In this document: in pieces, positions 17,949 to 27,941 of the stretch
Layout: each line of letters starts with the position of its first letter
Numbering within the stretch: the first letter of the stretch is position 1
Assembly: GCF_002795305.1 (NCBI RefSeq)
Contig: NZ_PGGC01000016.1
Coordinates: 1-59,773 of the forward strand
Direction: 5' to 3'
Source of the DNA: Aeromonas cavernicola
Lineage (GTDB): Bacteria; Pseudomonadota; Gammaproteobacteria; Enterobacterales; Aeromonadaceae
Length of the DNA stretch: 59,773 nt
Notes under the pieces: model-generated
The model's input: the letters and a program-made list of their open reading frames with translations, nothing else
Database searches by the model: none
Told to the model about the DNA's origin: nothing
Program-made: the position numbers and the translations under genes

Positions 17949-18383
17949 TTAGACCGCCTGCTCGCGGATCGCCAGCACGATCGCCCTGAGCCCGTTACCT
18001 CGTGACGGGCTCAAGTGTTTCTCCAGCCCTAACTCGGTGAAATAACCTTCCATATCAAAAGCCTGAATCGCTGTTGCGGATTGGTGGTTGAGCGCCGCCA
18101 GCACGATGACAATAAGGCCCCGCACGATGCGGGCATCGGAATCACAGGCAAAGTGCCAGCAACCATCCTCACTCTTTTCTCCCTTCAGCCAAGCTTGGCT
18201 TTCGCACCCCTTGAGGCGGAACGCCTCCTGCTGCCATTCACCGGGCAGTGCCGGCAGCTGCTTGCCGAGTTGGATGATCAGCCGGTACTGGTTCTCCCAG
18301 CCATTTGCGGCGGCAAACTGCTGGCGGATGCTGTTGGCGTTGGGCTCAAGGCCAATTTGGGTATAGCGTGCGAGGTCACTCAT
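17949..18383 (-). CDS. csdE: Sulfur acceptor protein CsdE (SufE family)
   Basis: 144 aa from MSDLARYTQ, 13 nt after the csdA stop; a longer upstream frame overlaps csdA and is rejected. The SufE fold is recognisable, with the persulfide-accepting cysteine in LKGCESQAW (C60). CsdE takes sulfur from the cysteine desulfurase CsdA and passes it on, in E. coli towards TcdA. SufE itself is a close relative, but the adjacent csdA and tcdA favour CsdE. Confidence 0.9.
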   Translation of the reverse strand: MSDLARYTQIGLEPNANSIRQQFAAANGWENQYRLIIQLGKQLPALPGEWQQEAFRLKGCESQAWLKGEKSEDGCWHFACDSDARIVRGLIVIVLAALNHQSATAIQAFDMEGYFTELGLEKHLSPSRGNGLRAIVLAIREQAV

Positions 18384-18396
18384 TCGGTTGTCTGCC

Positions 18397-19623
18397 TTAG
18401 AAGAAGTCACTGAGTGTGTGCAGGGCGGCCAGTAGGGCGTCGACATCATCCCGATTGTTGTAGCAGGCCAGCGAGGCGCGCAGGGTGCCACCGATCCCGA
18501 GCGATTCCATCAGTGGCATGGCGCAGTGATGGCCGACCCGCAGGGCGATCCCCTGCATATCGAGCAGGGTGGCGCCATCTTGCGGGTGGATGTCGTCGAG
18601 CAAGAAAGAGACAGCACCGGCGCGTTGGCCGGGTTCGCCGACCAGACGCAACCCCGGCACCTGTTGCAGGCCAGCTACCAGATAGTCGGTCAGTGCCTGC
18701 TCATGTTGGGCGAGCCATTCCCTATCTTGCGCCATCACAAAGTCGATGGCAGCGGCGAGGCCGATAGCGCCAGCGATATGGGGGGTGCCCGCCTCGAATT
18801 TGAAAGGCAGGGTATTGAAGGTGGTGCCGCTGAAACTGACCCGATCGATCATCTCGCCACCTGCTTGCCAGGGCGGCATCCGCTCCAATAGCTCGCTGCG
18901 GCCCCACAACACACCGATGCCGGTCGGGCCATAGAGCTTGTGGCCGGAGCAGGCGTAGAAGTCGCAACCGATGGCTTGCACATCCACCTCGAGATGAGCC
19001 ACCGCCTGAGCACCGTCGATCAGCGTCACGGCGCCAACCGCCTTGGCGGCAGCCACTATCTCTTTGACTGGATTGACGGTACCGAGGGCATTGGAGACGT
19101 GGGCCACGCTCACCAGCCGGGTGCGTGGCCCCAGCATGGCGTGATAGGCGGCCAGATCGAGATCGCCCCGCGTATCGAGCGGGATAACCCGGATCAGCGC
19201 GCCAGTGCGCTGGGCGACCAGTTGCCACGGGACGATATTGGCGTGGTGCTCCAGCGTACTGAGGATAATTTCGTCCCCTGTCTTGAGCTCGCTCATCCCC
19301 CAGCTTTGGGCCACCAGATTGATCGCCTCGGTGGTGCCGCGGGTCCAGATAACTTCGTGGCTGCGCGGCGCATTGATAAAACGGGCGACCGTTTCGCGGG
19401 CTGCCTCGAAGGCGCGGGTGGCGCGGCCACTCAGGGCGTGGGCGGCACGGTGCACGTTGGCGTTGTCGGCCCGATAGTAGTGAGCGATGGCATCCAGTAC
19501 CGCGTGCGGTTTCTGGGTGGTGGCGGCGTTGTCCAGATAGATCAGAGGGTGGCCGTTGACCTGCTGCGCCAAGGCCGGAAACTGGTGGCGCAGTTGGGCG
19601 TGCTGTTGCGGATTCATGCTCAT
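18397..19623 (-). CDS. csdA: Cysteine desulfurase CsdA
   Basis: 408 aa. This PLP-dependent class-V aminotransferase-fold enzyme releases sulfur from cysteine as an enzyme-bound persulfide, giving alanine. The PLP lysine is in SGHKLYGPTG (K229), the catalytic cysteine in RVGHHCAMP (C367), and TLEHHAN carries the histidine that stacks on the cofactor. This is the group-II (SufS/CsdA) type. It forms a two-gene operon with csdE and is divergent from rep. SufS is the main alternative, but no suf genes are adjacent. Confidence 0.92.
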   Translation of the reverse strand: MSMNPQQHAQLRHQFPALAQQVNGHPLIYLDNAATTQKPHAVLDAIAHYYRADNANVHRAAHALSGRATRAFEAARETVARFINAPRSHEVIWTRGTTEAINLVAQSWGMSELKTGDEIILSTLEHHANIVPWQLVAQRTGALIRVIPLDTRGDLDLAAYHAMLGPRTRLVSVAHVSNALGTVNPVKEIVAAAKAVGAVTLIDGAQAVAHLEVDVQAIGCDFYACSGHKLYGPTGIGVLWGRSELLERMPPWQAGGEMIDRVSFSGTTFNTLPFKFEAGTPHIAGAIGLAAAIDFVMAQDREWLAQHEQALTDYLVAGLQQVPGLRLVGEPGQRAGAVSFLLDDIHPQDGATLLDMQGIALRVGHHCAMPLMESLGIGGTLRASLACYNNRDDVDALLAALHTLSDFF

Positions 19624-19739
19624 CTCACTGTCTGGCTAAGTGATCATTAGCTGGAAAAGTCGGCCATGATCCTGAAAATGGTGGCCAAACACAAGGCATC
19701 CGGTAAGGGATCCCTTGCTGGGGCTGGCTGGGTGAATTC

Positions 19740-19748
19740 TGTTACAAT
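19740..19748 (+). promoter_or_regulatory. Candidate extended -10 promoter of rep
   Basis: TGTTACAAT, an extended -10 (TGnTACAAT), lies 34 nt before the rep ATG. The -35 region is poor, which is common with extended -10 promoters. Confidence 0.4.
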
Positions 19749-19782
19749 GCCGCCCCTCATCATAAGCCAAGAGATCCGGCCC

Positions 19783-21795
19783 ATGAAGCTCAACCCCAAT
19801 CAGAACGAAGCGGTCAAGTTTGTCTGTGGCCCTTGCCTAGTGCTGGCGGGTGCCGGATCGGGTAAGACTCGCGTCATCACCAACAAGATTGCCTATCTGG
19901 TGCAGCAGTGCGGCTACAATGCCCGCAACATAGCTGCGGTCACCTTTACCAACAAGGCAGCGCGGGAGATGAAAGAGCGGGTCGGTCAGACCCTGGGCCG
20001 CAAGGAGGCGCGGGGGCTGATGGTCTCCACCTTCCATACTCTCGGCCTCGATATCATTCGTCGTGAGCACAAGAGCCTGAATCTCAAGGCGAACTTCTCC
20101 CTGTTCGACGACACCGATCAGCTGGCGCTGCTGAAAGAATTGACTGAAGACGAGCTCGACAACGACAAGGACAAGCTCTCGGCCCTCATTACCCAGATCT
20201 CCAACTGGAAGAACGACCTTATCCTGCCAGCCCGCGCTATGCGTATCGCCCGCGGGCCGGAAGAGGTATTGATGGCCCAGCTCTACGAGCGCTATCACCG
20301 CCAGATGGTGGCCTACAACGCGTTGGATTTTGATGACCTTATCGTGATGCCGACCCTGCTGCTCAAGAGTAACGAAGAGGTGCGCACCCGCTGGCAGAAT
20401 AAGATCCGTTACCTGCTGGTGGATGAGTATCAGGACACCAACACCAGCCAGTACGAGCTGGTGAAGCAGCTCGTCGGTGAACGGGCCCGCTTCACCGTGG
20501 TGGGGGACGACGACCAGTCCATCTACTCTTGGCGCGGTGCCAAGCCGCAGAATTTGGTGCTGCTGAGCGAAGATTTCCCCAGCCTCAAGCTGATCAAGCT
20601 GGAGCAGAACTACCGCTCCAAGCGGCGTATCCTCAAATGCGCCAACATCCTGATCGCCAACAACCCGCACGTCTATGACAAGGCGCTCTTCTCCGAGCTG
20701 GATGAGGGGCTAAAGCTCAAGGTGCTGTTCGCCAAGAACGAAGAGCACGAAGCGGAGCGGATCGCCGCCGAGCTGATGGGCCACAAGTTTATGAACCGCA
20801 CCCGGTTCAAGGATTACGCCATCCTCTATCGGGGCAACCATCAGTCGCGCATCTTCGAGAAGGCGCTGATGACCAACCGAATTCCTTACCGCATTTCCGG
20901 CGGTACCTCGTTTTTCTCCCGCACCGAGATCAAGGACATCATGGCCTACCTCAAGCTGCTGGTGAACCCAGACGAGGACACCGCCTTCCTGCGGGTGGTC
21001 AACTTGCCACGGCGGGAGATAGGCCCCACCACCCTTGAGAAGCTCGGCCAGTATGCGAACCAGCGCGGCAAGAGTCTGTTTGCCGCCAGTTTCGAGCTGG
21101 GGCTCGAACAATCCCTCTCCGGCCGTGGCCTCGTTGCTCTGCAGGCCTTTACCAACTGGTTGGTACGCCTTGGCGATCAGGCGCTGCGTGGCAATCCGGT
21201 GGAGGCGGTGCGGGACATGATCAAGGAAATCCACTACGAAGAGTGGCTCTACGAGACCTCGCCCAGCCCGAAAGCGGCCGAGATGCGGATGCAGAACGTC
21301 TCCACCCTCTATCGCTGGATCACCGAAATGCTGGAAGGGGATGAACTGGAAGAGTCGATGACCTTGGCTCAGGTGGTTACCCGGCTCACCCTGCGCGACA
21401 TGATGGAGCGCAACGAGGGAGAGGACGATGTTGATCAGGTGCAGTTGATGACCCTGCACGCCTCCAAGGGGCTGGAGTTCCCCTATGTCTACATGGTGGG
21501 GATGGAGGAGGGCTTGCTGCCCCACCAGACCAGCATCGACGAGGACAACGTGGAGGAGGAGCGGCGTCTCGCCTACGTGGGCATCACCCGGGCCCAGACC
21601 GAACTGACCTTTACCCTCTGCAAGGAGCGACGCCAGTTTGGCGAGTCGATACGGCCCGAGCCGAGCCGCTTCCTGCTGGAGCTGCCGCAGGATGACCTTG
21701 AATGGGAAAACCAGAAGAAGGTGACCGCCGAGGAGCGCCAGCAGAAGGGGCAGATTGGCGTTGCCAACCTGCGCGCCATGTTCAAGAAGGAGTAA
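19783..21795 (+). CDS. rep: ATP-dependent DNA helicase Rep
   Basis: 670 aa from [11 protein letters not shown]; the upstream in-frame extension is non-homologous and overlaps the likely promoter. It is an SF1A 3'-5' helicase with Walker A GAGSGKT (23-29), motif Ia [10 protein letters not shown], motif II DEYQD (214-218), motif [16 protein letters not shown], motif IV QNYRS and motif VI VGITRA. Rep is the replisome accessory helicase that clears protein blocks ahead of forks and restarts replication. The C-terminus (LRAMFKKE) carries basic residues at the place used for DnaB contact. Its stop is 3 bp from the convergent GGDEF/EAL gene. Confidence 0.96.
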   Translation: MKLNPNQNEAVKFVCGPCLVLAGAGSGKTRVITNKIAYLVQQCGYNARNIAAVTFTNKAAREMKERVGQTLGRKEARGLMVSTFHTLGLDIIRREHKSLNLKANFSLFDDTDQLALLKELTEDELDNDKDKLSALITQISNWKNDLILPARAMRIARGPEEVLMAQLYERYHRQMVAYNALDFDDLIVMPTLLLKSNEEVRTRWQNKIRYLLVDEYQDTNTSQYELVKQLVGERARFTVVGDDDQSIYSWRGAKPQNLVLLSEDFPSLKLIKLEQNYRSKRRILKCANILIANNPHVYDKALFSELDEGLKLKVLFAKNEEHEAERIAAELMGHKFMNRTRFKDYAILYRGNHQSRIFEKALMTNRIPYRISGGTSFFSRTEIKDIMAYLKLLVNPDEDTAFLRVVNLPRREIGPTTLEKLGQYANQRGKSLFAASFELGLEQSLSGRGLVALQAFTNWLVRLGDQALRGNPVEAVRDMIKEIHYEEWLYETSPSPKAAEMRMQNVSTLYRWITEMLEGDELEESMTLAQVVTRLTLRDMMERNEGEDDVDQVQLMTLHASKGLEFPYVYMVGMEEGLLPHQTSIDEDNVEEERRLAYVGITRAQTELTFTLCKERRQFGESIRPEPSRFLLELPQDDLEWENQKKVTAEERQQKGQIGVANLRAMFKKE

Positions 21796-21798
21796 GGC

Positions 21799-24081
21799 TT
21801 AGCTTGGCACCGCCTCTGCAGCCAAGAGGGGCACAATATCGGTGCCCTGCATGGGCGGGGAGATGTAGCGCCCTTGCCCGAGCTGGCAGCCGATATCGAT
21901 CAGCTTTTGCAGCTGCTGCTGGTTCTCGATCCCCTCCACCACCAAGGTGTAACCCAGATCGCGGCAGATGTCGCCCATTGCGCGGATCAGCGCCAAATCC
22001 TTGGGGGATTGCAGCATCCGCTGAGTAAAGCTGTCATCGACCTTGATGTAGTCCACCGGAAAGTGGAACAGGGCATTGAGGGAGGAAAAACCGGTGCCAA
22101 ACGCATCGAGACTGACCTGAATGCCCTTGGCGCGCAGCTCATGCAGTGAGGTCAGTGCATCGGCATCCTGCCGTGACAGCTCCCGTTCATTGAACTCAAA
22201 GATGAGGTAGTTGGGAGCGATACCTTCGGCTTCGATAATCGCCATCAGTTGCAGGATCTCTTGCCGACTGGTCAGGTGTTTGCCAGAGAGGTTAATGGCG
22301 ACCTTGAGTTTGCTTTGCCCCTCGTGGGTGAGCCAGGTTTTCAGCTGCTGGCAGCTTTGGCGCAGGATCTGGCGATCCAATTCCTGAATCAAATCGCACT
22401 GTTCTGCCAGTGGAATGAAGTCGAACGCTTCTCTGATTGCCCCTTCCTCCGTGATCCAACGAGCCATCACTTCAAGCCCTGCCAAACGACTATCCTCAAG
22501 CCGGATCACTGGCTGAAAATAGGGCACGATGCGCCCTTCCCGCAGCGCTCTGGCTAGCGTCTCTTCAGGGGAGTGCCAGTGTTGGCTAATGCAATCGTCT
22601 GAATAGCTGACAATCCGGCCGCGGCCATTACGCTTAGCTTGGAACATCGCTAGGTCGGCTTGATGGAGCAGCTGACTGACGTCGGTGGTTTGTGCACCAA
22701 CGCTGGCCACCCCTTGGCTGACGGTGATGGTCAGCTCATTACCATTGATGCGAAAAGGATAGGCAAGGCGGTGAACGATACGATTGAGTACAGGGCTGAT
22801 ATCCTGCTCGTGCTGGCTGCTATCGAGATAGATGACGAACTCGTCGCCTCCTAAGCGGGCCACCATGTCATTTTGTCTGATGCAGGTTTTCAGACGGCGA
22901 CTTATTTCCCGCAGTAGTTGGTCACCGCCACCATGGCCAGCACTCTCGTTTATCCGCCTGAAGTGATCCACATCGATAAAGATCACCGTGAAGCCCGCTG
23001 ATTTATGGCGCCTAAAGTGGGTCATGGCATGGTTCAGATGGTTCATCAGCAGGGCGCGATTAGGTAACCGCGTTAAGGGGTCATGCAGCGCATCAAACTG
23101 CAGCTTGCGTTCGAGTTCTTGGTGTTGTCTGAGCTGCTTTTGCAATCTCAAATTGGTCTGTCTGAGCTGCTGTAGCCTCTGATTGATCGAGTCTTCAGAG
23201 TTAATCTCATTGAGTTGCTGGCGGATTCGCCGCAGTTCTAACAGCAGGGTTAGCTGGCCACGCAGAAAGTCGAGAAACAGTTTATCGTCAGCCTCCAGTG
23301 GCTGGGGGGTGCTGATGATAAAATGGGCAAAATATTGCTGTTGTAACCGCAGTGGCATGCTGTGCCAGTGTAAAGACTCTCTATGGGCTTCAACGTTACT
23401 GGTGCTGTGGCATAGCTCGCTAATGAAGGCATCACTTTGGTGGGGTTCGACGGGATAAATAACGTCCACTTTCAGATTGGTCGCGTGGACGAGCAGCATG
23501 TCATGAATGGCCAAAATTTGGCGTAGCACCGCTTCTAGCTGAGAAAATAGCGCCTGGCTTGGCAGCACATTTGCCAATCGAATAATGCGTGTGATGCTCT
23601 CAATTTTCTTTTGCCAATCGGGATGGGTGCGGATCAAGGGCGAGGCGGGTTCATTAAGTTCGCAGTTTGCTTGGGTTTCGGCTAGCCGTTTGGCTAAACA
23701 TTCAAGTAGCAAGCGCAGGGTAGGGAGTTCTGTCGGTTGGCAACGCGCCAGTAGCCACTGCATTTGCCGATGTTCAATGGGTAAGACACACCAGCCATTT
23801 GTTTCATCTAGCTGGGTGAGTTGTTCGGTGATCCTAGAGGGCTCATGGCCAAGCTGTTGCTTGAAGCTGTCGCTGATCTGGTAGTTATAAATCCACTGAA
23901 GGCCATGTTCCGAGCATCCTACAATGCCAAACTGGTGTAATGGGCACAGCGGGTTTATCTGCTCTACGAGGGCGTCGTAATCCTGACATGCAGCTGCGCT
24001 AGGGGATGGGAAATCCATGATGGTTGAGATAAGCGCCAAGAGCGGGGTTGAGTAATGAGCTGCTGTGGACACGGATGACAT
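21799..24081 (-). CDS. GGDEF/degenerate-EAL signalling protein
   Basis: 760 aa, apparently soluble. An uncharacterised, possibly GAF-like N-terminal half (about 1-280) is followed by a coiled coil (about 283-328), a GGDEF domain (about 330-495) and an EAL-like domain (about 505-755). The cyclase site GGDEF (411-415) and the RxxD inhibitory site (RQND, 402-405) are intact. In the EAL domain, the EAL triplet is EVM (537-539) and the metal-binding DD pair is D659-A660 (DAFGTG), while N597, E629, K680 and E716 are kept. It probably makes c-di-GMP, and the EAL part is likely impaired or only binds ligand. AGGA lies 8 nt before the ATG. It is paralogous to the gene at 940-3486 but with different sensory parts. 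Confidence 0.9.
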   Translation of the reverse strand: MSSVSTAAHYSTPLLALISTIMDFPSPSAAACQDYDALVEQINPLCPLHQFGIVGCSEHGLQWIYNYQISDSFKQQLGHEPSRITEQLTQLDETNGWCVLPIEHRQMQWLLARCQPTELPTLRLLLECLAKRLAETQANCELNEPASPLIRTHPDWQKKIESITRIIRLANVLPSQALFSQLEAVLRQILAIHDMLLVHATNLKVDVIYPVEPHQSDAFISELCHSTSNVEAHRESLHWHSMPLRLQQQYFAHFIISTPQPLEADDKLFLDFLRGQLTLLLELRRIRQQLNEINSEDSINQRLQQLRQTNLRLQKQLRQHQELERKLQFDALHDPLTRLPNRALLMNHLNHAMTHFRRHKSAGFTVIFIDVDHFRRINESAGHGGGDQLLREISRRLKTCIRQNDMVARLGGDEFVIYLDSSQHEQDISPVLNRIVHRLAYPFRINGNELTITVSQGVASVGAQTTDVSQLLHQADLAMFQAKRNGRGRIVSYSDDCISQHWHSPEETLARALREGRIVPYFQPVIRLEDSRLAGLEVMARWITEEGAIREAFDFIPLAEQCDLIQELDRQILRQSCQQLKTWLTHEGQSKLKVAINLSGKHLTSRQEILQLMAIIEAEGIAPNYLIFEFNERELSRQDADALTSLHELRAKGIQVSLDAFGTGFSSLNALFHFPVDYIKVDDSFTQRMLQSPKDLALIRAMGDICRDLGYTLVVEGIENQQQLQKLIDIGCQLGQGRYISPPMQGTDIVPLLAAEAVPS

Positions 24082-24133
24082 GAGCGGTTCCTGAGAGCGT
24101 TGGGTGGTGAGAATAAGCGGAAGGTCGCAGAGA

Positions 24134-24159
24134 AAAAGGGCTGCATTTGCAGCCCTTTT
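24134..24159 (-). terminator. Intrinsic terminator of the cytochrome c gene
   Basis: AAAAGGGCTGCA and TGCAGCCCTTTT form a perfect stem (10-12 bp depending on the loop) followed by T's on the minus strand, 7 nt after the cytochrome stop. It separates that gene from the GGDEF/EAL gene downstream. Confidence 0.85.
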
Positions 24160-24166
24160 AAAAATA

Positions 24167-24619
24167 TTAGAGATTGTCAGTCATATAGTGGATGGCATTT
24201 TCAATCTCTTCATCGCTACAGCTGGCGCAGGTTCCCCGTGGGGGCATCATGCCGGCTTTACCAGTAAAGCCCTCGATGGCATGTTTTTTAAGAGTATCAA
24301 TCCCTTGTGCGATTCTGGGCTCCCAAGCCGCCTTGTCACCCCGTTTGGGGGCGCCCGCCGCGCCGGTATCGTGGCAAGCGAAGCACGCACCTTTGTAAAC
24401 GGCTTCTCCGTCCCGTGGGCCGGAGGAGGCGGCAGCAGGGGCTGCACTGGCGCCAACGACCCCTTCCAGATCTTTGGCGGTATAAACTTGGCCAACAGGT
24501 TTAATCCGCTCGGCAATCGCTTCCGGTGATAACTCGTCAGCCGCGAACACGGCCCCAGACAGGCTCACGGCGGTGATTCCGATAGTCAGCAAATAGCTCA
24601 GTTTTTTCAACACGCTCAT
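24167..24619 (-). CDS. Cytochrome c5-like monohaem c-type cytochrome
   Basis: 150 aa. A signal peptide (about 1-26, ending VFA) exports it to the periplasm, where haem is attached at CFACH (C79, C82, H83). A Met-rich loop (KAGMMPPRG, M124/M125) supplies the likely distal methionine ligand. A second cysteine pair (C131, C134) near the C-terminus is typical of cytochrome c5, where it forms a disulfide. A linker rich in Ala and Ser separates the signal from the haem domain. It probably carries electrons between respiratory complexes. It stands alone with its own terminator and candidate promoter. Confidence 0.9.
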   Translation of the reverse strand: MSVLKKLSYLLTIGITAVSLSGAVFAADELSPEAIAERIKPVGQVYTAKDLEGVVGASAAPAAASSGPRDGEAVYKGACFACHDTGAAGAPKRGDKAAWEPRIAQGIDTLKKHAIEGFTGKAGMMPPRGTCASCSDEEIENAIHYMTDNL

Positions 24620-24659
24620 ATACTCCCAGACTCTTTTATTATCCCCAGAAAACGACTGG

Positions 24660-24665
24660 ATTATA
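24660..24665 (-). promoter_or_regulatory. Candidate -10 box of the cytochrome c gene
   Basis: A perfect minus-strand TATAAT lies 40 nt upstream of the start codon. The -35 area (TTTAAA/TTAAAT) is weak. Confidence 0.4.
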
Positions 24666-24764
24666 ACCGAATAGTTACAGCTATTTAAACGCTTGTGTGT
24701 GAAGTGTTACCGCTCAAAGATGCAAAGTTTTGCGCGATATCACGCCAATTAGGGTGGTGGAGAT

Positions 24765-24793
24765 AAAAAGAAACCCAGCCTTCGCCGGGTTTC
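24765..24793 (-). terminator. Intrinsic terminator of the kbl-tdh operon
   Basis: On the minus strand GAAACCC pairs with GGGTTTC, with additional inner pairing, and TTTTTATC follows. It begins 23 nt after the tdh stop. Confidence 0.8.
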
Positions 24794-24816
24794 GGGTAAC
24801 TAAAGGATGAAATGGG

Positions 24817-25845
24817 TTATTTGTCCCAACTTAGGATCACTTTGCCGGAGTGGCCGGAGCGCATGATGTCAAAACCTTGCTGGAAGTCATCAACATGAAA
24901 GTGATGAGTGATGATGGGACTAAGATCCAGCCCTGACTGGATCAGACTGGCCATCTTGTACCAGGTCTCGAACATCTCACGGCCGTAAATCCCTTTGATA
25001 AATAGCCCCTTGAAGATCACTTTGTTCCAATCGATAGCCATAGTGGCAGGAGGAATGCCGAGCATGGCGATTTTGCCGCCGTGGTTCATTTTGTCGAGCA
25101 TCTCTTGAAAGGCGCTTGGCACTCCTGACATCTCTAGCCCGACATCGAAGCCCTCGGTCATGCCCAGCTCTGCTATGACCTCGGATAGTGGTTGCTTGGC
25201 TACGTTGACGGCGCGGGTTACCCCCATCTTGCGGGCCAGTGCCAGTCGGTATTCGTTGACGTCGGTGATCACGACGTGGCGGGCCCCGACATGGCGGCAG
25301 ACCGCCGCCGCCATGATGCCGATAGGCCCTGCACCGGTGATCAGCACATCTTCCCCCACCAAATCGAAGGAGAGAGCGGTGTGCACCGCATTGCCGAACG
25401 GATCGAAGATGGCGGCCAGTTCGTCTGGAATGTTGTCTGGCAGTTTGAAGGCGTTAAAGGCAGGGATCACCAGATACTCGGCAAAGGCGCCTGGCCGATT
25501 GACGCCCACCCCAACCGTGTTGCGGCACAGGTGAGTGCGCCCCGCGCGGCAGTTGCGACAGTGGCCGCAGGTGATGTGGCCTTCGCCGGAGACCCGATCA
25601 CCGATGGCGAAGCCGCGCACTTCCTGACCGATGGCAACCACTTCGCCGACATACTCATGACCGACCACCATGGGCACCGGAATGGTCTTTTGTGACCACT
25701 CGTCCCAGTTGTAGATATGGATATCGGTGCCACAGATGGCGGTTTTGCGGATCTTGATCAGCAGATCGTTGTGGCCGAGCTCGGGGGCAGGCACATCCGT
25801 CATCCAGATGCCGACCTTCTTGTGCAGTTTGGCGAGTGCTTTCAT
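24817..25845 (-). CDS. tdh: L-threonine 3-dehydrogenase
   Basis: 342 aa. A zinc medium-chain dehydrogenase that oxidises L-threonine to 2-amino-3-ketobutyrate with NAD+. Catalytic zinc ligands C38, H63 and E64 (AICGTD, GHEYVG) and the four structural-zinc cysteines C93, C96, C99 and C107 are present. The Rossmann motif GAGPIG follows. The product is passed to Kbl, encoded just upstream on the same strand. The 63-bp gap between the two carries a terminator-like hairpin that may lower tdh expression relative to kbl. Lrp control is known in E. coli, but no site was identified here. Confidence 0.97.
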   Translation of the reverse strand: MKALAKLHKKVGIWMTDVPAPELGHNDLLIKIRKTAICGTDIHIYNWDEWSQKTIPVPMVVGHEYVGEVVAIGQEVRGFAIGDRVSGEGHITCGHCRNCRAGRTHLCRNTVGVGVNRPGAFAEYLVIPAFNAFKLPDNIPDELAAIFDPFGNAVHTALSFDLVGEDVLITGAGPIGIMAAAVCRHVGARHVVITDVNEYRLALARKMGVTRAVNVAKQPLSEVIAELGMTEGFDVGLEMSGVPSAFQEMLDKMNHGGKIAMLGIPPATMAIDWNKVIFKGLFIKGIYGREMFETWYKMASLIQSGLDLSPIITHHFHVDDFQQGFDIMRSGHSGKVILSWDK

Positions 25846-25876
25846 GGCTGCTCCTTCACGATGAATACAGAAAAGC

Positions 25877-25900
25877 AGAAAAAAGGGGCTGTAGCCCCTT
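25877..25900 (-). terminator. Terminator-like hairpin between kbl and tdh
   Basis: AAGGGGCT (25883-25890) and AGCCCCTT (25893-25900) form a perfect 8-bp stem with a 2-nt (practically 4-nt) loop. On the minus strand a run of T's follows, so it has the form of an intrinsic terminator inside the two-gene operon. It probably acts as a partial terminator or stabilises the 3' end of the kbl message. Confidence 0.65.
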
Positions 25901-25908
25901 GCTTCACA

Positions 25909-27099
25909 TCAGATAACGCCGAGTTCACGGCCGATGCCGATAAAGGCATCGATCGCTTTATCCAGTTGCGCACGGGTATGGGCGGCCGACATCTGGGTGC
26001 GAATCCGCGCTTGTCCCTTCGGTACTACTGGGAAGGAGAAGCCCACCACATAGATGCCCGCCGCCAACATCCGGCTCGCCATTTCGGCAGCCAGTTTGGC
26101 ATCCCCCAGCATCACCGGAATGATGGCGTGGTCGGCACCCGCTAGGGTGAAGCCAGCGGCGCTCATCCGCTCGCGAAAGTAACGGCTGTTCTCTTTCAGG
26201 CGGGCACGCAGCTCGTGACCGTCGGCCAGCATGTCGATCACCTTGAGGGTGGCGGCGACAATGGCAGGGGCCAGCGAGTTGGAGAATAGGTAGGGGCGGG
26301 AGCGCTGCCGCAGCCAATCGATTACCTCTTTCTTGCCGGAGGTATAGCCGCCGGAGGCACCGCCGAGCGCCTTGCCTAAGGTGCCGGTAATGATGTCTAC
26401 CCGATCCATCACCCCGCAATATTCGTGGGTGCCACGGCCATTTTCGCCGATAAAGCCGACCGCGTGGGAGTCATCCACCATCACCAGCGCATCGTATTGG
26501 TCCGCCAGATCGCAGATAGATTTGAGGTCGGCGATGACGCCATCCATGGAGAAGACACCGTCGGTGGCGATCAGCTTGAAGCGGGCGCCATCGGCATCCG
26601 CCTGTTTGAGCTGGGCTTCCAGTTCGGCCATGTCGTTGTTGGCGTAGCGATAGCGCTTGGCCTTGCACAGCCGCACCCCGTCGATGATGGAGGCGTGGTT
26701 GAAGGCATCAGAGATGATGGCATCTTCGGCGCCGAGCAGGGTCTCGAACAGGCCGCCGTTGGCATCGAAGCAGGAGGAGTAGAGGATGGTGTCCTCGGTG
26801 CCGAGGAAGGCGGATAGCTTCTGCTCCAGCGCTTTGTGCTGGTCCTGGGTGCCGCAGATAAAGCGCACTGAAGCCATGCCAAAGCCGTGGCTATCCAGCC
26901 CCTGATGGGCGGCGGCAACCAGATCGGGGTGGTTGGCCAGCCCCAGATAGTTGTTGGCGCAGAAGTTCAGTACCTGCTCACCGCCCACCGCGATGTTGGC
27001 TTGCTGGGCGGAGGTGATGATGCGCTCCTGCTTATACAGCCCTTCGGCCTGTACCTGATCCAGTTGCTCGCTCAGGTGACGATAGAATCCGTTAGACAT
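25909..27099 (-). CDS. kbl: 2-amino-3-ketobutyrate coenzyme A ligase (glycine C-acetyltransferase)
   Basis: 396 aa. A PLP enzyme of the alpha-oxoamine synthase family that converts 2-amino-3-ketobutyrate and CoA to glycine and acetyl-CoA, the second step of threonine catabolism after Tdh. The PLP lysine is in [10 protein letters not shown] (K243), and VDDSHAVG and FCANNYLG are family signatures. AAGGAG lies just before the ATG. It is the first gene of the kbl-tdh operon. BioF and HemA are related, but the adjacent tdh and full-length similarity make Kbl secure. Confidence 0.97.
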   Translation of the reverse strand: MSNGFYRHLSEQLDQVQAEGLYKQERIITSAQQANIAVGGEQVLNFCANNYLGLANHPDLVAAAHQGLDSHGFGMASVRFICGTQDQHKALEQKLSAFLGTEDTILYSSCFDANGGLFETLLGAEDAIISDAFNHASIIDGVRLCKAKRYRYANNDMAELEAQLKQADADGARFKLIATDGVFSMDGVIADLKSICDLADQYDALVMVDDSHAVGFIGENGRGTHEYCGVMDRVDIITGTLGKALGGASGGYTSGKKEVIDWLRQRSRPYLFSNSLAPAIVAATLKVIDMLADGHELRARLKENSRYFRERMSAAGFTLAGADHAIIPVMLGDAKLAAEMASRMLAAGIYVVGFSFPVVPKGQARIRTQMSAAHTRAQLDKAIDAFIGIGRELGVI

Positions 27100-27214
27100 C
27101 CTCGCTCCTTATTGGTTATTTCAATGCCCTCTCAACGTTAGTTAGTATTTTACGGCAATAGTTTGCCTCAAATACAAATGATTATGCTGCGATATGACAA
27201 ATATGATATTTCCC

Positions 27215-27859
27215 TCACTCAACCGATTGGGTGAGCTGGCGATAGTGCTGGGTGAGTTGCTGGTACTGCTCGGTCGCTTGAGGGTGGATATAAGGTTTGA
27301 GCAAGAACAGCACCCGTAATACCCCTTGGTAGAGCAGCGCTTTGGTGATGCGAGCGTTAGCGGCTTGTGCGGTTTGAAAGGGAATCCAGCAGGTCACTAC
27401 CATCTTGATGGCGTGACCAAGGTCTGGCAGGTCATCTTGGTTGGCAGTGAGAAATGCCCCTTCCCGCAGGCTGTTGAGCAGGGTAAACACGGTCGTGCGC
27501 ATCTGTTCCTGCGTCTTAAGGTATTTTTGCTGCAATAGCTCATCACGACTCAAGATGTCTGGCAGGTTGGCGTAGAAGAAGCGGAACTGCCACATCAGAT
27601 AGAAGATGGCATCCAGATAGCCCATCAAATCTTGTAAGTTGTTCTCACCATTGCGCCATGGGGTAAAACTGGCGGTGAGGTGGTTGGCGTACTGCTCGAA
27701 GATGCTATGGATGATGTCTTCTTTATTACGGAAATGGTAATAGAGGTTTCCCGGGCTGATGCCTAAGTGGGCGGCGATATGGTTGGTGGTGATGTTGGGT
27801 TCACCCTGATCGTTGAACAGCTCGGTCGCGCTGTGAATGATCCTGTCTCTGGTTTTCAT
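27215..27859 (-). CDS. TetR/AcrR family transcriptional regulator
   Basis: 214 aa from MKTRDRIIHSATELF; a longer in-frame start would add 29 residues that do not belong to the fold. The N-terminal helix-turn-helix is clear (ITTNHIAAHLGISPGNLYYHFRNK-type sequence at about 23-46, split here as helix 2, turn and recognition helix 3). The C-terminal domain is all-helical and its ligand is unknown. It lies upstream of kbl on the same strand and is divergent from hldD. A perfect palindrome in the gap (27942-27958) may be its operator. I cannot name the regulator or its regulon. Confidence 0.88.
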   Translation of the reverse strand: MKTRDRIIHSATELFNDQGEPNITTNHIAAHLGISPGNLYYHFRNKEDIIHSIFEQYANHLTASFTPWRNGENNLQDLMGYLDAIFYLMWQFRFFYANLPDILSRDELLQQKYLKTQEQMRTTVFTLLNSLREGAFLTANQDDLPDLGHAIKMVVTCWIPFQTAQAANARITKALLYQGVLRVLFLLKPYIHPQATEQYQQLTQHYRQLTQSVE

Positions 27860-27941
27860 GGACGGTTTCCTGATGACGGATAGGAGATTACTGAGGGGAT
27901 CATCAAGGTCGAATCCCCTTGCGGCTCGTGATAGACTTTTC

